The notes beneath the pieces were generated by a model. That model ran no database searches. It was not told the origin of the DNA and was given only the letters and a program-made list of their open reading frames with translations. DNA of 39,247 nt. Origin: Sulfurovum sp. (GTDB taxonomy: Bacteria > Campylobacterota > Campylobacteria > Campylobacterales > Sulfurovaceae). Made by a program: the position numbers and the translations under genes. The stretch is taken from NCBI GenBank assembly GCA_020721345.1, contig DYMX01000012.1:1-39247 (forward strand), read 5' to 3'. Below, in pieces: positions 7,855 to 15,890 of the stretch (position 1 is its first letter; each line of letters begins with the position of its first letter).

Positions 7855-10358
7855 AGTGACGCTTGTTCCTCAACATTTTTATACACTTCTATAGTATCTC
7901 CGGCTTGGATTTCATTGAAACCATCAAGCACAATACCGCACTCATATCCGCTTTTAACTTCTCTAACATCATCACTAAAACGTTTAAGTGATGCTATCTT
8001 GCCTACATACACCTCTTCATCGCCCCTAAGAACTTTGGCCATGCTTCCTCTTGTGATAACCCCATCGTTAACTTTACAGCCGGCAATTGTTCCAATTTTA
8101 GCAACAGAGAATGTTTCTCTGACTTCAGCAGTTCCAATCACCTCTTCGCTTATAATCGGGCTCATCATTCCACCAAGCATTAATCTAACATCATCAAGCA
8201 GCGTATATATGATAGAGTATGTTCTTATATCAACTCCAAGCTCTTTTGCTTTTTGTTTTACACTGCTGTTTGGTTTAACATTAAACCCAAGTATCACGAT
8301 CTTCTCACCTGCTCCCGCAAGCGCAACATCACTCTCCGTGATACTTCCTACGCCTTCATGAACTATATTTACTTTTACTTCTTCATTTCTTAGTTTTTCT
8401 AAACTTGATTTTATCGCATCAAGTGAGCCTTGAACATCGGTTTTCACGATAACAGGAAGCGCTTTTAGCTGACCTTCGGCAATAAGCGCAGACAAATCAT
8501 CCAAAGATGCTTTTGTGGATCTAGAAAGTTGTTTTGCTCTATCGTATTCTGCAATTTTACCTGATAGCTCTCTAACTTCTTTTTCACTATCCATTGCGAT
8601 CATAATTTCACCGGCACTCGGAACTTCACTAAGTCCTACGATTGCAGCCGGAGTGCTAGGACCTATCTCTTTTGCATTTACGCCATTGTCTAGTTTGATG
8701 GCTTTGATACGACCATAAGTTTTGCCGACTATAACATTATCGCCGATTTTCAGTGTTCCGTCTTTAACGATAATATTTGCAACCGGACCAAAACCTTTTT
8801 CTACTGAACTTTCTATAACTATAGCTTTAGCATTTCTTTTTGGATCTGCTTTAAGCTCCATTATCTCAGCTTGAAGCAAAATAACATCTAACAAATCTTC
8901 TATTCCAAGACCTGTATGAGCCGATACCGGAACAAACTCATATTCTCCGCCCCAATCTATCGGGCTAATTCCAAGTTCTGCAAGTCCTGCTTTTACCATA
9001 TCTGGATTTGCGCTCTCTTTATCCATTTTATTTATAGCTACGATTATAGGAACTCCGGCAGCTTTTGCGTGGTTGATAGCTTCTTTTGTTTGAGGCATAA
9101 CACCGTCGTCTGCCGCCACAACGATAATAACGATATCAGTAGCTTGAGCGCCGCGGGATCTCATTTCCGTAAATGCTTCATGCCCAGGAGTATCGATAAA
9201 TGTAATTTTTTTACCGTTTTTTTCTATTTGATAAGCGCCAACATGCTGAGTAATGCCACCTGCTTCGCGAGCGGCTACTTTTGTAGATCTTATCCTGTCA
9301 AGAAGTGATGTTTTACCGTGGTCAACATGCCCCATGATAGTAATAACAGGAGGTCTTTCAACAAGATTTACATCTTTATTGCTGTCATAAACACCAACAT
9401 AATCAAGCGCATCAAGAGGATTTATAGTAGTTACTTCGACTTCAAACTCATCTGATAGTATTTCAATTGAATCTTTATCAAGGAAGTCGTTTTTTGTAAC
9501 CATGGTTCCTAGTGTAAATAATACTTTTACTACTTCGCCAACGCTTTTGCCTATCTTTTCTGCAAATTCATATACACGAACATTTTCAGGAATCTCGATA
9601 GATGTTACTTTTTCTGTTGTCTCTTCGGTTTTTGTATATCTTTTTCTTTTTCTTCCGCCTCGGCTCAAGCCGCCTTGCTGGTGTCCAAGTGCCTTAGAAA
9701 AGATTGTTGGTCTTTTGTTTTGTTCTTCTTTTCTTCTCTGGTCTTGTCTTTTCATCTCTTCATAAATATTCTTATCAGAAAAGTCAAGCAATACAACTTC
9801 TTCTTCGTCGTAAAGCTCAAAACCGTTACCCATAAAATCTCTATCGCTAATCTCAACTTTTGAACCGCTCTCTTTTTGAATGATCGGTTTTTTTGCTTTT
9901 TTCTTTTTAGCTGCAGATTCATCTAATGTTTCAATTTTTTGTTTAGGAACAGGAGCAGCGCTTTTCTGTCTCACTATTGTCATGCCGGCTAGTACATCAG
10001 AGTCTTTTTTCTCTATAGTTGTTATGCCTGATTTTGAAGTTACTTTAATGCCTTCTTTTACGGCTTCTTTTGATTCTTCTTTTGCAATAACATCTTTTGG
10101 CTCGGCTGCAATACTCTCTTCTTTTTCTTTTGTGCTCTTAGCGGACTCTTTTTGTTTAGGCTGTTCTTTTACCGGTTTGCTAAAACCGCTTGGCAATTTA
10201 CCGCTTACAATATAATCAAATAAAACTTCCGCATTTTCAGCACTTATAGAACTAGAAGCTACTTTAACATTAAAACCTAACTCATTTGCTTTTTCTAAAA
10301 CTTCCGAATTGGATAGTCCAGCCTCAGCAGCAACATCTTGGATTTTTACTTTATCCAT
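7851..10358 (-). CDS. infB: Translation initiation factor IF-2
   Basis: IF-2 is the GTPase that brings initiator tRNA to the ribosome. It has an IF2_N helical domain at residues 1-55, a long Lys/Glu/Ser-rich linker to about residue 230, a second IF2_N-like domain ('IPENVRVYEFAEKIGKSVGEVVKVLFTLG'), the G domain with G1 GHVDHGKTS (343-351), G3 DTPGHEAF and G4 NKMDK, then the C-terminal beta-barrel domains that bind fMet-tRNA. Length is 835 aa. The start is ATG at 10358, four bases after AAAGGAG; the TTG directly before it is unlikely. It overlaps ylxR by 8 bases. Confidence 0.97.
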   Translation of the reverse strand: MDKVKIQDVAAEAGLSNSEVLEKANELGFNVKVASSSISAENAEVLFDYIVSGKLPSGFSKPVKEQPKQKESAKSTKEKEESIAAEPKDVIAKEESKEAVKEGIKVTSKSGITTIEKKDSDVLAGMTIVRQKSAAPVPKQKIETLDESAAKKKKAKKPIIQKESGSKVEISDRDFMGNGFELYDEEEVVLLDFSDKNIYEEMKRQDQRRKEEQNKRPTIFSKALGHQQGGLSRGGRKRKRYTKTEETTEKVTSIEIPENVRVYEFAEKIGKSVGEVVKVLFTLGTMVTKNDFLDKDSIEILSDEFEVEVTTINPLDALDYVGVYDSNKDVNLVERPPVITIMGHVDHGKTSLLDRIRSTKVAAREAGGITQHVGAYQIEKNGKKITFIDTPGHEAFTEMRSRGAQATDIVIIVVAADDGVMPQTKEAINHAKAAGVPIIVAINKMDKESANPDMVKAGLAELGISPIDWGGEYEFVPVSAHTGLGIEDLLDVILLQAEIMELKADPKRNAKAIVIESSVEKGFGPVANIIVKDGTLKIGDNVIVGKTYGRIKAIKLDNGVNAKEIGPSTPAAIVGLSEVPSAGEIMIAMDSEKEVRELSGKIAEYDRAKQLSRSTKASLDDLSALIAEGQLKALPVIVKTDVQGSLDAIKSSLEKLRNEEVKVNIVHEGVGSITESDVALAGAGEKIVILGFNVKPNSSVKQKAKELGVDIRTYSIIYTLLDDVRLMLGGMMSPIISEEVIGTAEVRETFSVAKIGTIAGCKVNDGVITRGSMAKVLRGDEEVYVGKIASLKRFSDDVREVKSGYECGIVLDGFNEIQAGDTIEVYKNVEEQASL

Positions 10359-10587
10359 CAATCTCCTTTAATAACTTATCAAAATTTTCACTGTTTACTT
10401 TAAAACGTTTTGCCAAACCTACTCTTTTCTTAGCGTCATTTATACAATTATGACATACATAAAAACTTCGCCCAAATCCTTGAAATAAAAATATATTATC
10501 TTCTTTGTGCTGAAGTCTTATGAGAGCATCTTGAAAACCCCTTTGTTTACAAACTATACACATTCTCATAGGTTTTCTTTCTAACAT
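10351..10587 (-). CDS. ylxR: YlxR family RNA-binding protein (DUF448)
   Basis: This small basic protein of the YlxR/DUF448 family is usually encoded just before infB and is thought to bind RNA or nucleoid DNA. Visible features are RMCIVCKQRG near the N-terminus and a CHNC pair (FYVCHNCINDA), then a basic tail. The CxxC pairs could hold a metal; many relatives have lost them. I chose ATG at 10587 (MLERKPMRMC, 78 aa). In-frame starts also exist at 10593 (ATG) and 10602 (TTG). No Shine-Dalgarno is visible, and a TATAAT (10592-10597) sits directly before the start. It lies between thrB and infB, the order I remember from Campylobacter jejuni. Confidence 0.85.
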   Translation of the reverse strand: MLERKPMRMCIVCKQRGFQDALIRLQHKEDNIFLFQGFGRSFYVCHNCINDAKKRVGLAKRFKVNSENFDKLLKEIDG

Positions 10588-10591
10588 ATAC

Positions 10592-10597
10592 ATTATA
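10592..10597 (-). promoter_or_regulatory. Possible internal -10 box before ylxR-infB
   Basis: Reading the minus strand, the 22-base gap after thrB carries TATAAT four bases before the ATG at 10587. If used, transcription would start at or just after the A of the start codon, giving a leaderless or nearly leaderless mRNA. This is a match by eye and may be coincidence in AT-rich DNA. Confidence 0.25.
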
Positions 10598-10609
10598 CCC
10601 AAAAAGTGT

Positions 10610-11491
10610 TTAACCCTTTACCAATACGCCATGATTATCTAAATTGCACGTAAATACTCTAAAGCCTGTAAATTTATTTTCCAGTGCCTGTGAGAGCTTT
10701 TGGCTATCGTCTTGATAACATAGAGAGAAAAATGTTGAACCGCTCCCGGAAAGAGTACTCATTAATGCGCCATTGCTTAATGCTGTTTTTTGAACATCAA
10801 AGAGTTCAGGCATCATTTTCATTCTTCTGGTCTGATGGAGCTTATCTTTTGACGCAATTTTTAACAGATCCCAAGACTCGGTCATAAAGAGAGCTGTCAT
10901 GTACGCTGAACGAGAAAGAGAGTAAACTGTCTCTTCTTTTGAATATACCTTTGGCAGAGTTGTACGAGATCTTGCTGTACTTATATTTTTATTAGGGACA
11001 ACTAAAATTGCTTTTAGATAATCAGGCAGTCTTCTCTTCTTGCTATAAACTTTATCGTCTTCAACGCATGCCACATTAAAACCGCCCATAACTGCAGACG
11101 TAATGTTATCAGGATGTCTCTCGTATGTAAGCGCTAAATTTATTATTTCTCTTTTTGTGTAGTGTACTCCTGCTGCAGCATAAGCTGAAGCGATTGCCGC
11201 AACGATTACTGCGGACGAGCTGCCAAGTCCACGAGATATCGGTATGCGGTTTATAAATTCAAATCTAAAATTATCCTCTCTGTCGGCAAGTCTTTTGTAG
11301 TGGGTGTTGAAAATATCCAAAAACAGTTGATTTTTTCTTATTTTTATACTTCCGGAACCTTCACCGTTTGTTGATAGGCTCAGGAAATTAGACGGCTTAA
11401 TCGAAACTTCATTTCTCAAATCAATGGAAAGCCCCAAAGAGTCAAAACCGGGACCTAGATTTGCACTGGTTGCAGGAACACTTACTAACAA
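10610..11491 (-). CDS. thrB: Homoserine kinase
   Basis: ThrB phosphorylates homoserine for threonine synthesis. It is a GHMP kinase: '[20 protein letters not shown]' at the N-terminus, the nucleotide-binding '[19 protein letters not shown]' near residue 95 and the C-terminal '[16 protein letters not shown]'. Length 293 aa is normal. It sits ten bases after the tsaB-like gene and is followed by ylxR. Threonine made here can feed ilvA (threonine dehydratase), also in this window, so the pathway to isoleucine is partly represented at two separate loci. Confidence 0.95.
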   Translation of the reverse strand: MLVSVPATSANLGPGFDSLGLSIDLRNEVSIKPSNFLSLSTNGEGSGSIKIRKNQLFLDIFNTHYKRLADREDNFRFEFINRIPISRGLGSSSAVIVAAIASAYAAAGVHYTKREIINLALTYERHPDNITSAVMGGFNVACVEDDKVYSKKRRLPDYLKAILVVPNKNISTARSRTTLPKVYSKEETVYSLSRSAYMTALFMTESWDLLKIASKDKLHQTRRMKMMPELFDVQKTALSNGALMSTLSGSGSTFFSLCYQDDSQKLSQALENKFTGFRVFTCNLDNHGVLVKG

Positions 11492-11501
11492 TCAATAACC
11501 T

Positions 11502-11969
11502 TTAAACAGCCGGCAAAATATGTATTGGCTTTTCACTCTCTTCAAATCTAATCATTTCAAGATTTTGTGGTAATGAAAAAGAGTTATTTTGCGCCGGCTC
11601 AAATTTTTTTATAATTATATTCTCTTTTTCTTTGATAAAGTATAGATTGCCGAGCGCTTTTATCGGCAAATTATTGTTGCACTCAAAGCCAAGAGTTCCT
11701 TTGCATTTTATATTTTTTGTTATTTCTATGGTTTTAACTATGATGTATGCAAGCTTGGTGCCCATATGACTGCCTGGTCCACTGGTATAAATGATAGAAT
11801 TTATATCATACTTTTCTATTAACGGTATCAATAGTTCCAATAGCGAATCTGATATTTTTTCATTACTCTCAAATGTTTCTACAAGTCTTCCGTTTTCATA
11901 CAAGCCTACCAAAAACGGCGAGGCTATTGATATTATGAGTATATCATACTGTTGCGAAGCTTTTTTCAA
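11502..11969 (-). CDS. tsaB: Short TsaB-like protein (tRNA threonylcarbamoyladenosine system)
   Basis: The protein shows the start of an ASKHA fold ('YDILIISIASPFLVGLYENGRLVETF') and the TsaB/YeaZ-like 'INSIIYTSGPGSHMGTKLAYIIVKTIEI', corresponding to the GPGSFTGLRIG loop. TsaB is the non-catalytic partner of TsaD in making t6A37 of tRNAs. At 155 aa it is much shorter than E. coli TsaB (about 230 aa): only the N-terminal half that makes the TsaD contact is clear. Its start is a TTG at 11969, inside the end of lpxC (26-base overlap); no in-frame ATG exists nearby. This short form between lpxC and thrB matches a Campylobacter gene I remember at the same place. Family assignment is likely, function inferred. 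Confidence 0.7.
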   Translation of the reverse strand: MKKASQQYDILIISIASPFLVGLYENGRLVETFESNEKISDSLLELLIPLIEKYDINSIIYTSGPGSHMGTKLAYIIVKTIEITKNIKCKGTLGFECNNNLPIKALGNLYFIKEKENIIIKKFEPAQNNSFSLPQNLEMIRFEESEKPIHILPAV

Positions 11970-12834
11970 ACTCTCTGCTCTCTAATGCTTCAACCGATAC
12001 TATCTCATAGCTGTCACTGTGTTCTTTTAGTTTTGTAATTAATTGTGAATTTAGCTTGTGACTTCCGGCAAATGATTCATACGCTCCAAGCACGGAACAT
12101 CCTCCCACCATCATATCGCCCATGGCATCAAGTATCTTATGCCTTACAAATTCATTATCAAATCTAAGTCCTTCTGGATTAAGTATCTTATGGTCATCAA
12201 GCCCTATGGCATTTTGTAAATTTGCGCCGAGAGCAAGATTTTTGCTTTGCAGATACTGTATATCTTTTGCAAATCCAAAAGTCCTAGCTCTTGCTATCTG
12301 CTCTACAAAATTTTTCGTACCCAGCGTAAAAGAGTATGACTGTTCAGAGATAGCCGGATGATCAAAAAATATCTTAAAATCAAATGTGGCTTTATCACTT
12401 GGCTTAAATCTTACGAATTTATCTCCCTCTTTTACTTCGATAGGTTTTAATATTCTTAATATTTTTTTTGGAGTATCTTGCGTTTGTATGCCTGCTTCAT
12501 CAAGAAGCAAACAAAACGATATTGCCGAACCGTCCATAATAGGCATCTCATTGCCGTCGACAATTACCCTGAGATTGTCTATCCCGTAGGCATATATGGC
12601 TGAGAGAAAATGCTCTATAGTAGAGATAAAACCTTTTTCGCTTCCTATGACGGTTGCCATCTGCGTATCTATAACGCTTGACGGCGCAAGCGGAATTGTT
12701 AAGCCTAGATCTTCTCTATAAAAAACGATGCCGCTGTCCGGTTCCAACGGCTCAAGTCTAAGTTTGATAGGCTCACCTTTGTGCAGTCCGATCCCGACAG
12801 CTTCAACCGGCTTTTTTATAGTTCTTTGTTGCAT
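11944..12834 (-). CDS. lpxC: UDP-3-O-acyl-N-acetylglucosamine deacetylase
   Basis: LpxC is the zinc enzyme that removes acetate from UDP-3-O-acyl-GlcNAc, the first committed step of lipid A synthesis. The sequence shows 'TIKKPVEAVGIGLHKGEPIKLRLEP' at the N-terminus, the zinc ligand in 'STIEHFLSAIYAYGIDNL', 'DGSAISF', and the second zinc pair in 'RHKILDAMGDMMVGG' (H and D). Length 296 aa is typical. It heads the lpxC-tsaB-thrB-ylxR-infB block and has a good TATAAT upstream at 12859-12864. The next lipid A gene in the window, lpxD, is far away at 31796. Confidence 0.96.
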   Translation of the reverse strand: MQQRTIKKPVEAVGIGLHKGEPIKLRLEPLEPDSGIVFYREDLGLTIPLAPSSVIDTQMATVIGSEKGFISTIEHFLSAIYAYGIDNLRVIVDGNEMPIMDGSAISFCLLLDEAGIQTQDTPKKILRILKPIEVKEGDKFVRFKPSDKATFDFKIFFDHPAISEQSYSFTLGTKNFVEQIARARTFGFAKDIQYLQSKNLALGANLQNAIGLDDHKILNPEGLRFDNEFVRHKILDAMGDMMVGGCSVLGAYESFAGSHKLNSQLITKLKEHSDSYEIVSVEALESREFEKSFATV

Positions 12835-12858
12835 TATTCTCGCTTTTATATTTTGTAT

Positions 12859-12864
12859 ATTATA
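12859..12864 (-). promoter_or_regulatory. -10 box (TATAAT) for lpxC and the downstream block
   Basis: On the minus strand TATAAT lies 24 bases before the lpxC ATG, inside the 124-base gap after nadC. This is the most likely promoter for the whole lpxC to xseA run, since the later genes are separated by ten bases or fewer or overlap. Confidence 0.5.
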
Positions 12865-12958
12865 CTATATTTATCTTTTTTTGATATAACAATCAACGAC
12901 TAAATTTTAATCAAATACTATTGCATTCGCTTGCTTTTATCTCAAAAAAACAACGATA

Positions 12959-13780
12959 TTAATTGCCTATCTTCATAGACAGATCTATCCAATTTGCTTG
13001 ATGGATGATACTCCCTGTTGATATCGCATCAACACCGGTTTTTGCAATATCACCAACAGTATCTAGCGTGACATTTCCGCTTGCCTCAATGAGCACATGT
13101 GGATAATTTGCATTTCTAAATGCGACTACTTGTTTCATATCTTCTATGCTCATATTGTCGCACATAACTATATCAGCGCCTACTTGCATAGCTATTTTAG
13201 CTGACTCTATACTCTCGGATTCTATCTCTATAGCTGTTGTAAAAGGTATGTTTTGACGCGCAAGTTTAATATAACTTGACAGGTCATCTATAGTAGCAAG
13301 ATGGGTATCTTTTAACATCAAAGCATCATCAAGCCCCATACGGTGATTGATGCCTCCACCGCACCTAACGGCATATTTTTCAAATACCCTTAACATCGGT
13401 CTGGTTTTTCTAGTATCTAACAGTCTCACATTTGTTCCGTTTAATGCTTTTGCATATTTGGAAGTTAAAGTTGCAATAGAGCTTGCATGCAAAATGATAT
13501 TGAGTATCGACCTCTCAAGAGCCAATATCGTTTTATTGTCGCCTCTAACAAATAGCAGTTTTTCTCCTTTAAAAAACTCTTTACCGTCTTCGACCAGCCA
13601 CTCTATGGTTATAGGATATAGGCTGACAAAAACATCGGTATATTCTCTTCCGGCAAAGACGCCGTTACTTTTGGCTATTATATAACCTTCCACATTTTTA
13701 GACTCTCCAAAAAAACCAAAAAGATCGCCTCTGCCTATATCTTCTGCTACAACCGATCTGATAAAAGATTCTTTATGCAT
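12959..13780 (-). CDS. nadC: Nicotinate-nucleotide pyrophosphorylase (quinolinate phosphoribosyltransferase)
   Basis: NadC converts quinolinate and PRPP to nicotinate mononucleotide in NAD synthesis. Visible are 'VAEDIGRGDLF' at the start, 'ILNIILHASSIATLTSKYAKAL', the PRPP/quinolinate-binding 'LLDTRKTRPMLRVFEKYAVRCGGGINHRMGLDDALMLKDTH', and the barrel end 'IEASGNVTLDTVGDIAKTGVDAISTGSI'. Length (273 aa) is normal. It lies nine bases after nadA, so both act and are expressed together. Confidence 0.97.
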   Translation of the reverse strand: MHKESFIRSVVAEDIGRGDLFGFFGESKNVEGYIIAKSNGVFAGREYTDVFVSLYPITIEWLVEDGKEFFKGEKLLFVRGDNKTILALERSILNIILHASSIATLTSKYAKALNGTNVRLLDTRKTRPMLRVFEKYAVRCGGGINHRMGLDDALMLKDTHLATIDDLSSYIKLARQNIPFTTAIEIESESIESAKIAMQVGADIVMCDNMSIEDMKQVVAFRNANYPHVLIEASGNVTLDTVGDIAKTGVDAISTGSIIHQANWIDLSMKIGN

Positions 13781-13789
13781 CCAATTTCC

Positions 13790-14779
13790 TTATACGATTT
13801 CAAGCATTCGCTCAAGTGCTAGTTTTGCATATTTGACCGTATGCTCATCTACAAATATCTCATTTATCGGCTTACCGTCTTCTATGGATTTGAGGGTATT
13901 ATACAAATCTTCCAAAGTTGTCTCATTCATAGTCGGACACTCTGGTTTGGTAGCAGAGAGTACATAGGTATTTTTATCTCTCATTCTATTTACTAGATTA
14001 TATTCAGTCCCTACTGCAACTTTTTGATTCTCATCTAATTCGCTTACATACTTTATAAGCTGTGATGTAGAACCTGCAAAATCAGCCAATGCCACAACAC
14101 TAGGATCGCACTCAGGATGTACCGCTATTTTTATACTAGGATATTTATTGCGGTAAAATTCTATATCTTTTGTAGTAAATAGCTGATGAACTGAACAAAA
14201 TCCGTTATAACATATCACATCTGCCTCTCTTGGATCACATTCACCCACACCTATCACACAAGATTTCAGCCCCATTTGATTCGCAAAGTTCTGCCCCAAA
14301 CAGCGATCAGGAACAAAAAGTATCTTTTTGCCGCTTGAGAGTCCTTTTTGTATGATCTTATATGCATTTGCGCTTGTGCAGACCATGCCGCCCATCTCAC
14401 CGACTTTTGCTTTTACGCTTGCATCTGAGTTGATATAGGTGATAGGCAGGATGTCTTCTTCTTTGATGCCGTGATCTTCTAGATATTTTACATTTTCGTC
14501 AAAATATGTTCCGTCGATCATTCTTGCCATTGCGCAACATGCAATTTTAGGCATCAATACTCTCTTTTGAGGAGTTATTACCTTGACGCTTTGCCCCATA
14601 AATCCAACACCGCAAAATACAATCCACTCATTTGGATCATTTTGACACTTTCTTGCTAGTTCAAGCGAGTCGCCGACGATATCAGCTATATCAAACACTT
14701 CATCTCTTTGATAATAGTGTGCAACAACGGTTACGCCAAGCTTATTCTTGAGTCTATTGATTTCAGTTTTCAGGTCCAT
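13790..14779 (-). CDS. nadA: Quinolinate synthase A
   Basis: NadA condenses iminoaspartate with dihydroxyacetone phosphate to quinolinate, using a [4Fe-4S] cluster. The three-fold pseudo-symmetric fold is recognised from 'VVAHYYQRDEVFDIADIVGDSLELAR', 'VCTSANAYKI', 'CYNGFCSVHQLFT', 'VHPECDPSVVALADFAGSTSQLIKYV' and 'KPECPTMNETTLEDLYNTL'. The cluster cysteines are expected in the VCTSANA, FCSVHQ and PECPTM segments; all are present. Length 329 aa. It is first in a nadA-nadC operon, divergent from plsY across a 95-base gap. Confidence 0.97.
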   Translation of the reverse strand: MDLKTEINRLKNKLGVTVVAHYYQRDEVFDIADIVGDSLELARKCQNDPNEWIVFCGVGFMGQSVKVITPQKRVLMPKIACCAMARMIDGTYFDENVKYLEDHGIKEEDILPITYINSDASVKAKVGEMGGMVCTSANAYKIIQKGLSSGKKILFVPDRCLGQNFANQMGLKSCVIGVGECDPREADVICYNGFCSVHQLFTTKDIEFYRNKYPSIKIAVHPECDPSVVALADFAGSTSQLIKYVSELDENQKVAVGTEYNLVNRMRDKNTYVLSATKPECPTMNETTLEDLYNTLKSIEDGKPINEIFVDEHTVKYAKLALERMLEIV

Positions 14780-14874
14780 ACTTTGCCTTTTTAAAATACT
14801 CTTTCCAGTTCAATTAGGCAATTTTATCAAAATTTGGATAAAATTAGGCTCTATTTTTTTTAACAAGGCTACTT

Positions 14875-15486
14875 ATGGACTTTATAAATATCAATCTATT
14901 TTTCTACATTTTGACCTATCTTGTAAGCGGTATTCCTTTTGGATATCTTTTGGCTAAAAAGTTTGCAGGCGTTGATGTCAAAAATGCAGGAAGCGGAAAT
15001 ATAGGCGCTACAAATGTACTTAGAGTAGTAAAAGAAAAAGATCCCGCGCTTGCTAAAAAACTAGGCATTGCTACGCTGGCTCTTGATACGCTAAAGGGCG
15101 CTATTATAGTTCTTATCGCTATGGCGCTTGGACTAAATAGCGATATTCTATGGACTATAGCTGTTTTAAGCGTTGTGGGGCATTGCTTTTCCCCTTATTT
15201 AAACTTTGAAGGCGGCAAAGGTGTTGCAACTGCGCTTGGGGTACTGCTTGTTCTGCTTCCATTGCCTACACTTGCAGCCATAATAGTTTGGTTCATATCG
15301 GCAAAAGTTTTAAAAATATCATCACTTTCATCATTAATTGCGCTTATTGCCCTAATAGTGACAAGCTATATCATAACTCCGGACATTGCCCACGCGCCGC
15401 TTTGGATAATTTCTTGGATAGTATTTTATAAACATATTCCAAACATAAAAAGAATATTCAACAAAGAAGAGGGAAAGGTCATATAA
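14875..15486 (+). CDS. plsY: Glycerol-3-phosphate acyltransferase (acyl-phosphate dependent)
   Basis: PlsY is the inner-membrane enzyme that acylates glycerol-3-phosphate from acyl-phosphate, starting phospholipid synthesis. The protein is almost all membrane segments and carries the three family motifs: 'SGNIGATNVLR' (near residue 40), 'VVGHCFSPYLNFEGGKGVAT' (near 100) and a C-terminal 'SWIVFYKHIPNIKRI'. Length 203 aa is normal. An AAGG precedes the ATG. The stop overlaps the folB start by one base (TAATG), so the two are translated together. Confidence 0.96.
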   Translation: MDFININLFFYILTYLVSGIPFGYLLAKKFAGVDVKNAGSGNIGATNVLRVVKEKDPALAKKLGIATLALDTLKGAIIVLIAMALGLNSDILWTIAVLSVVGHCFSPYLNFEGGKGVATALGVLLVLLPLPTLAAIIVWFISAKVLKISSLSSLIALIALIVTSYIITPDIAHAPLWIISWIVFYKHIPNIKRIFNKEEGKVI

Positions 15487-15812
15487 TGACTATACATATA
15501 GAAGGGCTGACAATCCAAACGATTGTCGGAATATTAGATTTTGAAAGAGAAAAAACTCAAAATCTGATCATAGATATAAACATAGACTATCAATATAAAA
15601 AAGACGACTTTTTAAACTATGCCGTTATAGTACAAATCGTAACCGATGACCTCAAAATAAAAAAATACGGCTTACTGGAAGATGCGCTTCTAGGCACAAA
15701 GGATATTCTAATTTCAAAATATCCTCAAATAAAGACTCTATACATTAAACTCACCAAACCTGATATTTTAAAAAATTGCCGAGTGGCTTTAAGTAAAACT
15801 TGGAATTTTTAA
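15486..15812 (+). CDS. folB: Dihydroneopterin aldolase family protein
   Basis: FolB cleaves or epimerises dihydroneopterin in folate synthesis. The protein (108 aa) has the family frame: 'IEGLTIQTIVGILDFEREKTQNLIIDINI' with the conserved Glu at residue 20, 'YGLLEDALLGTKDILISKYP' with the Leu-Leu-Glu helix, and the 'IKLTKPDIL' strand with the conserved catalytic Lys. It is somewhat short at both ends. It overlaps plsY by one base and precedes the regulator gene by 78 bases. The order plsY, folB, CosR-type regulator agrees with what I recall for Campylobacter. Confidence 0.8.
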   Translation: MTIHIEGLTIQTIVGILDFEREKTQNLIIDINIDYQYKKDDFLNYAVIVQIVTDDLKIKKYGLLEDALLGTKDILISKYPQIKTLYIKLTKPDILKNCRVALSKTWNF

Positions 15813-15815
15813 AAA

Positions 15816-15831
15816 AAGTATTGCAATACTT
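15816..15831 (+). promoter_or_regulatory. Perfect 16-bp palindrome in the regulator promoter
   Basis: AAGTATTGCAATACTT reads the same on both strands. It begins three bases after the folB stop and ends 11 bases before the TATAAT box (15843-15848), so it covers the -35 region of the two-component promoter. I infer an operator for a dimeric regulator, perhaps autoregulation. A short hairpin ending folB is the alternative: 6-bp arms around TGCA, but followed by only a weak T run. Confidence 0.45.
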
Positions 15832-15842
15832 CAAAATTTTGA

Positions 15843-15848
15843 TATAAT
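15843..15848 (+). promoter_or_regulatory. -10 box (TATAAT) for the two-component operon
   Basis: TATAAT lies 43 bases before the ATG at 15891, and AAGGAAAG (about 15880-15887) follows as the ribosome binding site. The palindrome at 15816-15831 occupies the expected -35 position. Confidence 0.5.
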
Positions 15849-15890
15849 TAAAAAAAACTTAAACGCAACAAGCGTACAAGGAAAGTATGT

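Noticed and set aside
9502-9765. Open frames on the plus strand opposite infB, such as this 87-codon one
   Set aside because: They mirror the codon pattern of the well-supported infB gene on the other strand, have Ser/Phe/Leu-rich nonsense composition and no ribosome binding site. Similar shadows lie opposite most long genes here.
12835-12958. Possible small RNA or riboswitch in the gap between nadC and lpxC
   Set aside because: The gap is AT-rich, holds a normal promoter, and shows no paired helices or conserved aptamer pattern.
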